From positions 40,067-104,066 of the forward strand of contig NISF01000010.1 of the NCBI GenBank assembly GCA_002270295.1: DNA of 64,000 bases, read 5' to 3'. The DNA comes from Enterobacter sp. 10-1 (GTDB lineage: Bacteria > Pseudomonadota > Gammaproteobacteria > Enterobacterales > Enterobacteriaceae). Made by a program: the position numbers and the translations under genes. Positions 20,500 through 28,315 of the stretch are shown here, piece after piece. The notes below the pieces were generated by a model. It was not told the DNA's origin. It did no database searches and saw only the letters and a program-made list of their open reading frames with translations. Within the stretch, counting starts at the first letter, position 1. Every line of letters begins with the position of its first letter.

Positions 20500-21042
20500 A
20501 TGGCCAGCAGAGGCGTAAACAAGGTGATTCTCGTCGGTAATCTGGGGCAGGACCCGGAAGTACGCTACATGCCAAGTGGCGGCGCAGTCGCTAACTTCAC
20601 GCTGGCGACTTCCGAATCCTGGCGCGATAAGCAGACCGGCGAAATGAAAGAACAGACCGAATGGCACCGCGTTGTGCTGTTCGGCAAGCTGGCTGAAGTG
20701 GCTGGCGAATACCTGCGTAAAGGTTCGCAGGTTTATATCGAAGGCCAGCTGCGTACCCGCAAATGGACCGATCAGTCCGGTGCAGAGAAATACACCACTG
20801 AGATCGTGGTCAACGTTGGCGGCACCATGCAGATGCTGGGTGGCCGTCAGGGCGGCGGCGCTCCGGCAGGCGGCGGGCAGGGCGGACAGGGCGGTTGGGG
20901 TCAGCCTCAGCAGCCGCAACAGCCGCAGGGCGGCAACCCGAACCAGTTCAGCGGCGGCGCGCAGTCTCGCCCGCAGCAGCAGGCTCCGGCAGCGCCTTCT
21001 AATGAACCGCCGATGGATTTCGATGACGACATCCCGTTCTAA
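20500..21042 (+). CDS. ssb: Single-stranded DNA-binding protein
   Basis: SSB binds exposed single strands during replication, repair and recombination and recruits partners through its acidic tip. The 180-residue protein has an N-terminal OB fold (about 1-112, starting [20 protein letters not shown]). A Gly/Gln/Pro-rich disordered linker (about 115-168) follows, and the protein ends in the interaction peptide MDFDDDIPF. An AGGAG site precedes the ATG. It has its own terminator. Confidence 0.98.
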   Translation: MASRGVNKVILVGNLGQDPEVRYMPSGGAVANFTLATSESWRDKQTGEMKEQTEWHRVVLFGKLAEVAGEYLRKGSQVYIEGQLRTRKWTDQSGAEKYTTEIVVNVGGTMQMLGGRQGGGAPAGGGQGGQGGWGQPQQPQQPQGGNPNQFSGGAQSRPQQQAPAAPSNEPPMDFDDDIPF

Positions 21043-21078
21043 TCAACACCCGTTTTAGAATAGCGGTCTCAGAATCAT

Positions 21079-21104
21079 AAACCCTGCTCCGGCAGGGTTT
21101 TTTT
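21079..21104 (+). terminator. Terminator after ssb
   Basis: AAACCCTGC and GCAGGGTTT pair perfectly with a TCCG loop, and four further T follow. The stem starts 36 bases after the ssb stop. Confidence 0.93.
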
Positions 21105-21115
21105 GTACTATTGTG

Positions 21116-21155
21116 TCCTGCTTCCTGCTTCCTGCTTCCTGCTTCCTGCTTCCTG
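21116..21155. repeat. Tandem 7-bp repeat (CTTCCTG, five copies plus a partial)
   Basis: Five exact head-to-tail copies of CTTCCTG (21121-21155) are preceded by the partial copy TCCTG at 21116-21120. It lies just behind the ssb terminator and outside any gene. A perfect heptamer array of this kind is prone to slippage, so copy number may vary between strains. Confidence 0.95.
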
Positions 21156-21440
21156 ATGCCACTGCCAGGCAGCCACGGCACCTGACATGTATTTGAAATA
21201 AATTAGTTTTTAAACAACAGGTTAATTTGTTTTTTCCGCGTTCCACAGCTTCCCTATCCGCTACTCACCTTCTTGAGAAATCGCCTCATCCCTGACCCGT
21301 TTCTTATGCGTAGTCGATCACGTTTCATCTTCATCAACGCACCAGGTTTGTGAGGATTATCTCTTTTCAGCATGCCGCCATTTGCTCATTTAGGGCATAA
21401 CTAATATTTATTAGCTAATTATTATCAGTAATCAGGAGCA
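21156..21440 (+). other. Upstream region of the glycosidase locus
   Basis: This non-coding 285 bp becomes AT-rich toward its right end (around TAACTAATATTTATTAGCTA at 21400) and must hold the promoter of the glycosidase-symporter pair. TTATTAGCTAATTATTA looks operator-like, but no regulator can be assigned. It marks the left edge of the accessory block relative to the E. coli ssb-yjcB order. Confidence 0.4.
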
Positions 21441-22532
21441 ATGATGAAACAGCAGTGGAGCAAAGAGCAGGCGCAAGCGTGGTATCAGCAGCAGGGCTGG
21501 CTTTGCGGGTTTAACTATCTTCCCTCGACGGCGGTGAACTGGACCGATATCTGGCAGGAGGAGACGTTCGATGAGCCAACCATCGATCGCGAACTGGGCT
21601 GGGCGGCAGAGGCGGGTTACAACACGCTGCGCATCAACCTGCCGTTTATCGTCTGGGAGGACGATCGCGACGGCCTGATGGCGCGCATCGAGCGTTTCCT
21701 GGCAATTGCCGATAGCCACGGTTTTAGCACCATGCTGACGCTGATGGATGACTGCGGTTTTTCGGGCGATGAACCGTATCTGGGGCCGCAAAAACCGCCG
21801 GTACCCGGCAAGCATAACAGCCAGGCGGCGGCGAGCCCCGGACGGGATAAGGTCTGCGACCGCGACAGCTGGCCGCAGATCGAATGCTATATCCGCGACG
21901 TTATCCGCCAGTTCCGCGACGATAAGCGCGTTCTGCTGTGGGATCTCTATAACGAGCCGGGGAATCGCGGCATCTTTGCCACCGGCACGGTTGAGGTGCT
22001 GTACGACGAAAAGCTGGAAACTTATGCCCATGAGCTGATGGAGCTCGCCTTCCGCTGGGCGAGGGAAGAGGACCCGACGCAGCCGCTGACCGTCTGCGCC
22101 TGGCGCCTGTCAGAGGAAGTGGAAGGCGAGACGTTCTACCAGCAGCCGCTGGATCAGGCCGCGCTGACCCTCTCGGACGTGGTCAGCTATCACGCCTATA
22201 CCAACACCGCCCGCATGACGGCGATTATCCAGCAGCTGCAGCAGCTGGAGCGGCCGATTTTTTGCACCGAGTGGCTGGCTCGCCACGTTGGCAGCACCAT
22301 CGAAGAGCAGCTGCCGCTGATGTATATGGCGAAAGTCGCGCCTTATCAATGGGGCCTGGTGCGCGGGAAAACCCAGACCTGGCTGCCGTGGCCGGTGGTG
22401 ATGAAGGAATCTACCGATTACTGCCGGCTCTGGTTCCACGACGTCTTTGAAGAGAACGGGATCCCGTTCTCCCGCAAAGAGATTGCGCTCATCCGCAGGC
22501 TTCGTCACATCGCCCAGCCGTCACGGGCATAA
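21441..22532 (+). CDS. Glycoside hydrolase, clan GH-A type (cellulase/xylanase-like)
   Basis: The 363-residue protein looks like a (beta/alpha)8 glycosidase of clan GH-A. The acid/base candidate is Glu172 in LYNEPGN and the nucleophile candidate is Glu277 in FCTEWLAR, each in the usual strand-end context. There is no signal peptide, so it acts in the cytoplasm on an imported oligosaccharide or glycoside. AGGAG precedes the ATG pair at 21441/21444. A GPH-family symporter starts 45 bp downstream and a sugar porin comes next. Linkage and substrate (xyloside, mannoside, glucoside or other) cannot be read from sequence. Confidence 0.85.
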   Translation: MMKQQWSKEQAQAWYQQQGWLCGFNYLPSTAVNWTDIWQEETFDEPTIDRELGWAAEAGYNTLRINLPFIVWEDDRDGLMARIERFLAIADSHGFSTMLTLMDDCGFSGDEPYLGPQKPPVPGKHNSQAAASPGRDKVCDRDSWPQIECYIRDVIRQFRDDKRVLLWDLYNEPGNRGIFATGTVEVLYDEKLETYAHELMELAFRWAREEDPTQPLTVCAWRLSEEVEGETFYQQPLDQAALTLSDVVSYHAYTNTARMTAIIQQLQQLERPIFCTEWLARHVGSTIEEQLPLMYMAKVAPYQWGLVRGKTQTWLPWPVVMKESTDYCRLWFHDVFEENGIPFSRKEIALIRRLRHIAQPSRA

Positions 22533-22577
22533 TAACAATATATCCGGCGGTACGCCGCCGGGATTAGGGTACACACT

Positions 22578-23972
22578 ATGGCAACGACAATGAAAATACC
22601 GTCTCGCGAGTTGTGGTCTTATTTTGGCTATGGTTTAGGTCAGTGTTTTAGTTTTGGTTTAGTGGGTTCGTTTATTAACTATTTTTATACCGATGTGCTG
22701 GGCATATCGGCGCTGGCGGCCAGTACGATTTTCCTCATTGCGCGCGCGTGGGATGCGGTTCACGACCCGCTGTTCGCCAGCATCATGGACACCATTAACA
22801 GCCGCTTTGGCAAGTTTCGCCATTTCCTGCTAATTGCGCCGCTGTTAATCACCGGGGTCACGCTGCTGGCGTTTTATAAAATCGAAGCAGATATGACGAC
22901 CATGATTATCTACGCCGGGGTGACCTATATATTGTGGGGCACGCTGTACGCGATATCGGATATTCCGTTCTGGTCGATGTCCTCGGTGATGACCAACGAC
23001 TCCGGTCAGCGCACCCGCGCGGTGACGGCGGCGATGCTCGGCGTCAATGCCGGGATTGCCTGCGCCAACATCTTCTTCCCCAGGCTTGCGGCGTTCTTTG
23101 CCCAGTACAGCGACGATAAGGGCTATTTTATGGCGGCGCTGGTGATGATGCTGGTCGGCCTGCCGCTGATGCTGAACGGTTTTTTCCAGATTAAAGAGCG
23201 CGTGCAGGCCGGTCCGGAAAAGGTCACCATGCGCGATACCTTTCATAATCTGCGGCAGAACAAGCCGTTATTTATCGTCCTGCTGTCATTCTTTTTCTGC
23301 GTATTCCACAACGTCGCCGGCGGGATTTACATCTATTTCTTTATCTACAATATGGGCGACGGCGGGCTGCAGATGGCGATCGGTATTATGGGGATTGTCG
23401 CGGCGGTGCTGTGCCTCGTGGCCCCGATGCTGACGCGCAGAATGCAGAAGCGGAAGCTGTTTATGATCCTTTGCGGGCTGGATATTCTGGTGCGCGTGGT
23501 GATGTGGTTTGCGGGCTATCAGCACGCAGCGCTGCTCTTTATTCTGCTGGGTTTAAGCACGCTATTTATCATGATGAGCAATATCCTGACCTCATCGATG
23601 ATTGCCGACACCATTGAATACGCCGAATATCATACCAACAAGCGCTGCGCGGCCATTACCTTCTCCGGACAAACGTTTACCGGCAAAATGTCGGTGGCCG
23701 TCGGCGGCGGATTAATCGGCGTATTTTTGACGCTGATAGGCTACGTGCCGCAGGCGCAAATTCAGAGCGAGAGCGTGCTTAACGGACTGTTCTTCGGCAT
23801 CTGTCTGCTGCCCGCATTTGGCTCACTGATCAGGATGGGCTGCATGTCGCGCTACACGTTTACGGAAGACAAGCATGCGGAGATTTGCGCTTTACTGGCG
23901 GATCGTCGGCAGGCTACGAGGCCGGAAAATGATGGCGAAGAAACGCTTAAGCAACCGCTGCCAATAAATTAG
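22578..23972 (+). CDS. GPH-family glycoside/pentoside/hexuronide symporter
   Basis: A 464-residue, 12-helix inner-membrane transporter of the MelB/XynB/YicJ type that imports glycosides with a cation. Family marks include the N-terminal SYFGYGLGQCFSFGLVGSFINYFYTD, RAWDAVHDPLFASIMD after helix 2 (cation/sugar-site acidic residues), and ADTIEYAEYHTNKRCAAITFS before helix 10. It lies 45 bp after the glycosidase in one operon, so it likely imports the substrate that enzyme splits. The C-terminal tail is polar. Confidence 0.92.
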   Translation: MATTMKIPSRELWSYFGYGLGQCFSFGLVGSFINYFYTDVLGISALAASTIFLIARAWDAVHDPLFASIMDTINSRFGKFRHFLLIAPLLITGVTLLAFYKIEADMTTMIIYAGVTYILWGTLYAISDIPFWSMSSVMTNDSGQRTRAVTAAMLGVNAGIACANIFFPRLAAFFAQYSDDKGYFMAALVMMLVGLPLMLNGFFQIKERVQAGPEKVTMRDTFHNLRQNKPLFIVLLSFFFCVFHNVAGGIYIYFFIYNMGDGGLQMAIGIMGIVAAVLCLVAPMLTRRMQKRKLFMILCGLDILVRVVMWFAGYQHAALLFILLGLSTLFIMMSNILTSSMIADTIEYAEYHTNKRCAAITFSGQTFTGKMSVAVGGGLIGVFLTLIGYVPQAQIQSESVLNGLFFGICLLPAFGSLIRMGCMSRYTFTEDKHAEICALLADRRQATRPENDGEETLKQPLPIN

Positions 23973-24139
23973 TTACGCCGTTAAAACAGGCTATCGGGTA
24001 AATAGCCGATTATATCCCCGAGCGGGAGCAGCATCCCCAGGAGAAAACATACTGACAGGCCAGCAGCTCTCTGAGCTTACGCCGTTATGGCGTGCTGGAG
24101 CCCGGGTCTGGTCGCGCAAATAATAGTGTTACTGTCGTT

Positions 24140-24171
24140 AATAACCCGTCTGTGACGGTGGGCGGGTTATT
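24140..24171. terminator. Hairpin between symporter and porin genes
   Basis: AATAACCCG and CGGGTTATT form a 9-bp stem around a loop with internal CCGTC/GACGG pairing. The T-run is poor (ATTGTC), so termination is possible but not certain. The surrounding 277-bp gap otherwise shows only an AT-rich promoter-like stretch before the porin. Confidence 0.5.
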
Positions 24172-24249
24172 ATTGTCATCATCGTCATGCTTTATCCATA
24201 AACCCTAAATAATAAACTTCATTTAATTAAATAATAAAAGGCTTTACCG

Positions 24250-25593
24250 ATGAATAAAATATGGGTCGGCTGTTTTTTGACGTCTTTATTTACCCCTGTG
24301 GTCAATGCTCAGGCGTCGTTATCCCTTGAGGAACGACTGGCACAAATGGAACAACGGCTGAAGGCGACCGAGCAGCGAGCGGCCAGCGCGGAGGCGGAGA
24401 TCCACGCATTAAAACGTCAGGATACGCCAACGGCGGCGGCCAGCGCCGCGCCGGCCAAACCCGCTTTAGAACTTAATGATTATGGCGAAATAAAATTTTA
24501 CGGCGACGTTGAGTTTAATATGGACGGCGCCAGCCGAACCGGCAGCCTGACCTCGATAAAAACCAGCGCCAATAAAAACTGGGCTCCGGGAGATAAAGAA
24601 CGCTGGGATATTAACGGACGTATTCTGCTGGGCTTTGATGGATTACGGAAAGGCGCTAACGGTAAATACGCCGGATTTAGCGTACAGCCACTGGCGGATA
24701 TGAATGGCAAAATGAATCTTGATGATGCGGCATTTTTCTTTGGTCAGGAGGATGACTGGAAAATTAAAATCGGACGCTTCGAAGCCTATGATATGTTCCC
24801 GCTTAATCAGGATACGTTTATTGAGTATTCTGGCAACACGGCGAACGACCTGTATAGCGACGGCTACGGGTATATTTATATGATGAAAGAGGGGCGCGGA
24901 CGCAGCAGCAGCGGCGGCAACTTCCTGCTGAGTAAAACCCTGGATAACTGGTATTTTGAAGTGAATACGCTGGTGGAGGACGGCAGCTCGCTGTTTGTTG
25001 ATCGGAGCTATCACGGCAATGCGCTGGATAATCGTAAAAATGCGGTTTACGTGCGCCCGGTGGCGGCGTGGCGGTCCGGTGCCTGGTCGGTGGCGGCGGC
25101 GCTGGAAAGCAACCTCGTGAATAACGCCTACGGTTACCAGAATCAGGATGGCCGCTGGGTCGATCGGTCCAGCCGTACCGGCTACGGTATGACCCTCAGC
25201 TGGAATACGCAGAAGGCTGACCCGCAGGATGGGGCGGTGGTCAATTTGAGCACCGCGTATCTGGATGCGGCGGACGAAAAGGACTTCAGCGCCGGGATTA
25301 ATGTGCTATGGCATCGCGTGGAGCTTGGCTATATCTACGCGCATAATAAAATCGACCAGTTCAATCTGTCCGGGGTGAGCGCGGAGTGCGATGGGGACTG
25401 CGCGATTCTGGCCCCGGGACGCTATGACATCCACACCATTCACACCTCGTGGCAGTTGCCGAATATCATGGATATGCCGAACTTTAATATCTACCTCGGG
25501 GCTTACGCGTCGTGGCTGGACTCGTCCGCAACGAAAACCGGCAATACCGATGAGCGCTACGGCGCGCGGGTACGTTTCAAATACTTCTTCTGA
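24250..25593 (+). CDS. Sugar-specific outer-membrane porin (RafY/ScrY-like)
   Basis: A 447-residue outer-membrane protein with signal peptide MNKIWVGCFLTSLFTPVVNA. A periplasmic coiled coil follows (about 24-58: LEERLAQMEQRLKATEQRAASAEAEIHAL), as in ScrY and related sugar porins. The rest is a beta-barrel of alternating hydrophobic/aromatic strands ending in RVRFKYFF with the required C-terminal Phe. It probably lets the oligosaccharide handled by the neighbouring symporter and glycosidase cross the outer membrane. AAAGG precedes the ATG. Family assignment is from architecture and remembered similarity. Confidence 0.85.
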   Translation: MNKIWVGCFLTSLFTPVVNAQASLSLEERLAQMEQRLKATEQRAASAEAEIHALKRQDTPTAAASAAPAKPALELNDYGEIKFYGDVEFNMDGASRTGSLTSIKTSANKNWAPGDKERWDINGRILLGFDGLRKGANGKYAGFSVQPLADMNGKMNLDDAAFFFGQEDDWKIKIGRFEAYDMFPLNQDTFIEYSGNTANDLYSDGYGYIYMMKEGRGRSSSGGNFLLSKTLDNWYFEVNTLVEDGSSLFVDRSYHGNALDNRKNAVYVRPVAAWRSGAWSVAAALESNLVNNAYGYQNQDGRWVDRSSRTGYGMTLSWNTQKADPQDGAVVNLSTAYLDAADEKDFSAGINVLWHRVELGYIYAHNKIDQFNLSGVSAECDGDCAILAPGRYDIHTIHTSWQLPNIMDMPNFNIYLGAYASWLDSSATKTGNTDERYGARVRFKYFF

Positions 25594-25637
25594 TAGGGCA
25601 AGCGGCGCATATTTTGAGATACGCCATCCCGGCTGGC

Positions 25638-25664
25638 AAAAACCCCGCTTCGGCGGGGTTTTTA
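25638..25664. terminator. Bidirectional terminator between porin and transglycosylase genes
   Basis: ACCCCGC and GCGGGGT pair with a TTCG loop. A-runs on the left and T-runs on the right make it work in both directions for the two convergent genes. Confidence 0.92.
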
Positions 25665-25677
25665 TTGTCTTTTCGCC

Positions 25678-27228
25678 TCACTGCGCGACCGGTATGCCGC
25701 CTGTTTTAAACGAAATATCCGCGCGTCGGGCGCCGGCGGTTGCCTTCTGCCTGCGCGTCATCTCATCGACGATCAGCCGGTAGGCGATGTAGTACTTATA
25801 GATATTGCTGACGTAGGTCACGGTCTCGGAGCCGATCTTCTCTGCGGCCAGGTACTCCACGTTGCCAAACCAGATATTAGGGTCAAAACCGCGCTTTTTC
25901 GTTTCAACCCGCAGGCGGGCTATTCTCGCCGGTCCGGCATTATAGGAGGCGAAGGAGAACAGCGCCTTATCGAGCTGCGTCATCGGCTCGTCGCCGTAGT
26001 ACCGGTCTATCATCCAGCGCATATATTTCACCCCGGCGTGGATATTCGGATCAAGCTTGCTGATATCGCCCACCTTCAGCTCCTTACCGGTACGCGGCAT
26101 AACCTGCATCACGCCTATCGCCCCGACGTGGCTGCGCACCGACTGATTAAGGCGCGACTCCTGATAGCCCTGGGCCGCCATCAGCAGCCAGTCGACGTCG
26201 TAGCGATCGCCGTACTTACGAAAGATATCCACCATCGCTAAAAATTTACGCCGCTCCTTTTGCGCCGCCGCGTTTTTGACATATTTAGCATCTTTCAGGT
26301 AGCGCAGCAGGATGGTATTCCCCAGCCTGCTGCCCTGGCTGTTGGTCTTCACAAACTGATTAAGCGAAGCGAGCAGCTGGGGGCTCTCTTTGCGCACCGC
26401 CCAGGCGATGCTGGCATCATCGCGCAGGACGATAGTCTGGTGTACCTCGATTTTAGGGAACACCTGCTGCCAGAACAGCGCCTTATGGCGATCGACAACG
26501 GTCAGGGGGATAAGGCCGGCGTTGAGCATCTCAATCAGGTCCTCATCCTCAAGCGATTCCGGGGCTGCATCAATGACCACCGGCTGGCGCGACTCTTTCA
26601 GAAAGCGCGCGTTTAGCGCGACCAGGCTCTGGTAATAGCTTGAGGAACGGCGCACGAATACCGTCTTGCCCGAGAGCTGGTCGATATCGCTGACCGCGGG
26701 AGAGCCCGGCCCGGAAAGCAGCAGCTCCTGAACGCGGGTATAAAGCGGCGCGCTGAAGGCGACCTGCTGCTGGCGCTCCGGGGTGATGGTGAGGTTCGCG
26801 GCGACGATATCACCCTTACCGGCATTGAGCGCGTCGATCAGCTGGTCGCGCGCCACCGGAACGAAGATGATCCGCACCTTGAGGTGGCGGTGCCGGAGCT
26901 TATTCTCCTTCATCAGCTGACGATTAAGGTCGCGCTCGTACTCAATGAAAATGTCATGCGTGGCGCCGCGCTGGGTGCCCTTATTGATAAAGAAAAAGGT
27001 TTTGCTGTAGGTGGTCAATACCCGGATGGTGCGCCGCTCGAGCATGCCGGAGAAATCCCCCCGCCAGGGTTTTAGCATCTCTTCGGGATTGATCTCCAGG
27101 GTCTCTCGCGGCTCGGGCGCCGGCGGTTTTTTCTCCGCGGAAGCGGCATAAACGGAGCCAACAAACAGCATCGCGATCAGACAGGTAAAGTAAGCGATAA
27201 ATAATCGCTGCAAACAGAGGATGTTCAT
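25678..27228 (-). CDS. MltF-like lytic transglycosylase
   Basis: A 516-residue envelope enzyme with the MltF plan. An N-terminal hydrophobic segment/signal (about 8-29) is followed by a solute-binding-protein-3-like domain (about 65-300, RTIRVLTTYSKTFFF... FSAPLYTRVQELLLSG) and a C-terminal SLT domain. Catalytic Glu357 in AAQGYQESRLN is followed by GAIGVMQVMPRTGKEL and SFASYNAGPARI. It should cleave peptidoglycan between MurNAc and GlcNAc. The regulatory module is usual for MltF, but this gene is not at the conserved mltF locus and the sequence is divergent, so it is an additional copy. No lipobox is seen. Confidence 0.88.
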   Translation of the reverse strand: MNILCLQRLFIAYFTCLIAMLFVGSVYAASAEKKPPAPEPRETLEINPEEMLKPWRGDFSGMLERRTIRVLTTYSKTFFFINKGTQRGATHDIFIEYERDLNRQLMKENKLRHRHLKVRIIFVPVARDQLIDALNAGKGDIVAANLTITPERQQQVAFSAPLYTRVQELLLSGPGSPAVSDIDQLSGKTVFVRRSSSYYQSLVALNARFLKESRQPVVIDAAPESLEDEDLIEMLNAGLIPLTVVDRHKALFWQQVFPKIEVHQTIVLRDDASIAWAVRKESPQLLASLNQFVKTNSQGSRLGNTILLRYLKDAKYVKNAAAQKERRKFLAMVDIFRKYGDRYDVDWLLMAAQGYQESRLNQSVRSHVGAIGVMQVMPRTGKELKVGDISKLDPNIHAGVKYMRWMIDRYYGDEPMTQLDKALFSFASYNAGPARIARLRVETKKRGFDPNIWFGNVEYLAAEKIGSETVTYVSNIYKYYIAYRLIVDEMTRRQKATAGARRADISFKTGGIPVAQ

Positions 27229-27311
27229 GGCGCGGCACTCCGCAGGGGCATCCTTTCATTTTAGTCAACTCCGGGCGGTTAGCGCGTTCGCCTGGCGGCT
27301 GAACGGCGGCC

Positions 27312-27662
27312 TTATGCCGCTGAAATTTTACGAAACTGCGTAGGCGTGACTGAATAGTATTTTTTAAAGGTCCGATTAAATGCGCTGATGTCCTCATAGC
27401 CGGCCATAATGCAGATATCGACGATGCGAAAGGCCGGTTTTATCTGCAGTAAATCCCGACAAAGCAGCATCCGCTGCTGCCTGATGAATTCCATTGGCGA
27501 CATCCGGAAGTATTGCTGGAAAAGGCGAAACAGGTGCCACTCTGAATAGCCGGAAAATACGCTTAGCGCATTCACGGTGAGTTTTTTCTCCAGATTATTT
27601 TTTATCCAGCACACCAGTTCGTGCAGCACGGCCTGTTGGACCCCATTTTTACGCTGATTCAT
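27312..27662 (-). CDS. AraC-family regulator, single-domain (MarA/SoxS size)
   Basis: A 116-residue protein made only of the AraC DNA-binding unit. The first helix-turn-helix is around LTVNALSVFSGYSEWHLFRLF, followed by SPMEFIRQQRM. The second is around FRIVDICIMAGYEDISAFNRTFKKYYSVTPTQFRK. There is no ligand domain, so it is probably controlled by its own amount, like MarA, SoxS or RamA. The ATG forms ATGA with the stop of a truncated upstream frame, suggesting lost translational coupling. Its target could be the neighbouring sugar locus; nothing in the sequence proves it. Confidence 0.88.
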   Translation of the reverse strand: MNQRKNGVQQAVLHELVCWIKNNLEKKLTVNALSVFSGYSEWHLFRLFQQYFRMSPMEFIRQQRMLLCRDLLQIKPAFRIVDICIMAGYEDISAFNRTFKKYYSVTPTQFRKISAA

Positions 27663-27811
27663 GCCAGTTCCAGAACGATGGCGCCCGCCGCTTCATGGCG
27701 TGGGCAGAGGGTGATGTCACGGTCAGGTTCCCGCCCGGCATGGCTCTCTGCCGGGTCTCGGTGTCCAGCGCCGCCGCGGGAAAATGCCTTACCGTCCCTG
27801 GCAAGGCGCCA
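27659..27811 (-). pseudogene. C-terminal remnant of a lost gene coupled to the AraC regulator
   Basis: A 50-codon open frame without a start ends ...CPRHEAAGAIVLELA and stops with TGA overlapping the AraC ATG in ATGA. The tail looks like a genuine protein end, somewhat like the beta-sandwich ends of glycosidases, but I cannot name it. The upstream side breaks at a TAG at 27812. It probably is the 3' end of a gene deleted when this region was rearranged. Confidence 0.45.
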
Positions 27812-27912
27812 CTACTTTGCTTTTAGATATCGCAACCGGCTTTCCATGATGCTCCCATAAGCCTCTGCGACCTTATCCTGTCATTTTGAGGAAAATATGA
27901 AGAAACAGGATT

Positions 27913-27932
27913 AATATATCTGGTGATATATT
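27913..27932. repeat. 20-bp inverted repeat upstream of bamK
   Basis: AATATATC-TGGT-GATATATT is a perfect 8-bp inverted repeat followed by further T. It could be an operator or a weak terminator after the tiny frame MKKQD at 27897. It lies inside the 653-bp gap between the AraC gene and bamK. Confidence 0.4.
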
Positions 27933-28010
27933 TTTGAGCACATTCCGTGGCGCGGACTGCATAATTTATTCAATATCTCTTCATTTTATCTGCGGCATTA
28001 TAAGCTAATT

Positions 28011-28101
28011 TTTGCGTGTTCCTGGTCAACCCCAGAGAGCATCATTCCTAACAAGATCTTTCCCCCTTTCAACCAATGCGGAAGGGGGCTTTTTTATTTT
28101 T
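28011..28101 (+). ncRNA. Possible small RNA ending in a strong terminator
   Basis: A strong terminator (CCCCCTT at 28062-28068 pairing with AAGGGGG at 28082-28088, then CTTTTTTATTTTTT) stands alone in non-coding DNA, with no gene on this strand before it. A TATAAG -10-like hexamer at 27999-28004 would start a transcript near 28011, giving about 90 nt. The -35 is poor. The terminator itself is convincing; the RNA is an inference. The 28102-28315 stretch after it is AT-rich and probably holds the bamK promoter. Confidence 0.35.
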
Positions 28102-28315
28102 TATAATTAATTAAAAATGCTTTATATATTACTGCCTGACTCTCTCAGACCGAAAAAACAGGTTCGAGTTCCGCTGATAAATATTTTTATTTACGGTTCT
28201 TTAAGATCCATCTTTTCTCCATTGTTTCATCATAATTAAGTGCAATTCTGCGCCTCGCTTACGTTAATCCCAGCAGATTCATGCTATTTCTAAATCTCTC
28301 TTAAATAAAACGCCC

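Noticed and set aside
21116..21155. CRISPR-like repeat
   Set aside because: The units are 7 bp and directly adjacent without spacers, so it is a simple tandem repeat.
27621..27860. Forward frame of 79 codons upstream of bamK
   Set aside because: It overlaps the AraC start and the antisense of the remnant frame, has no ribosome site and no recognisable protein character.
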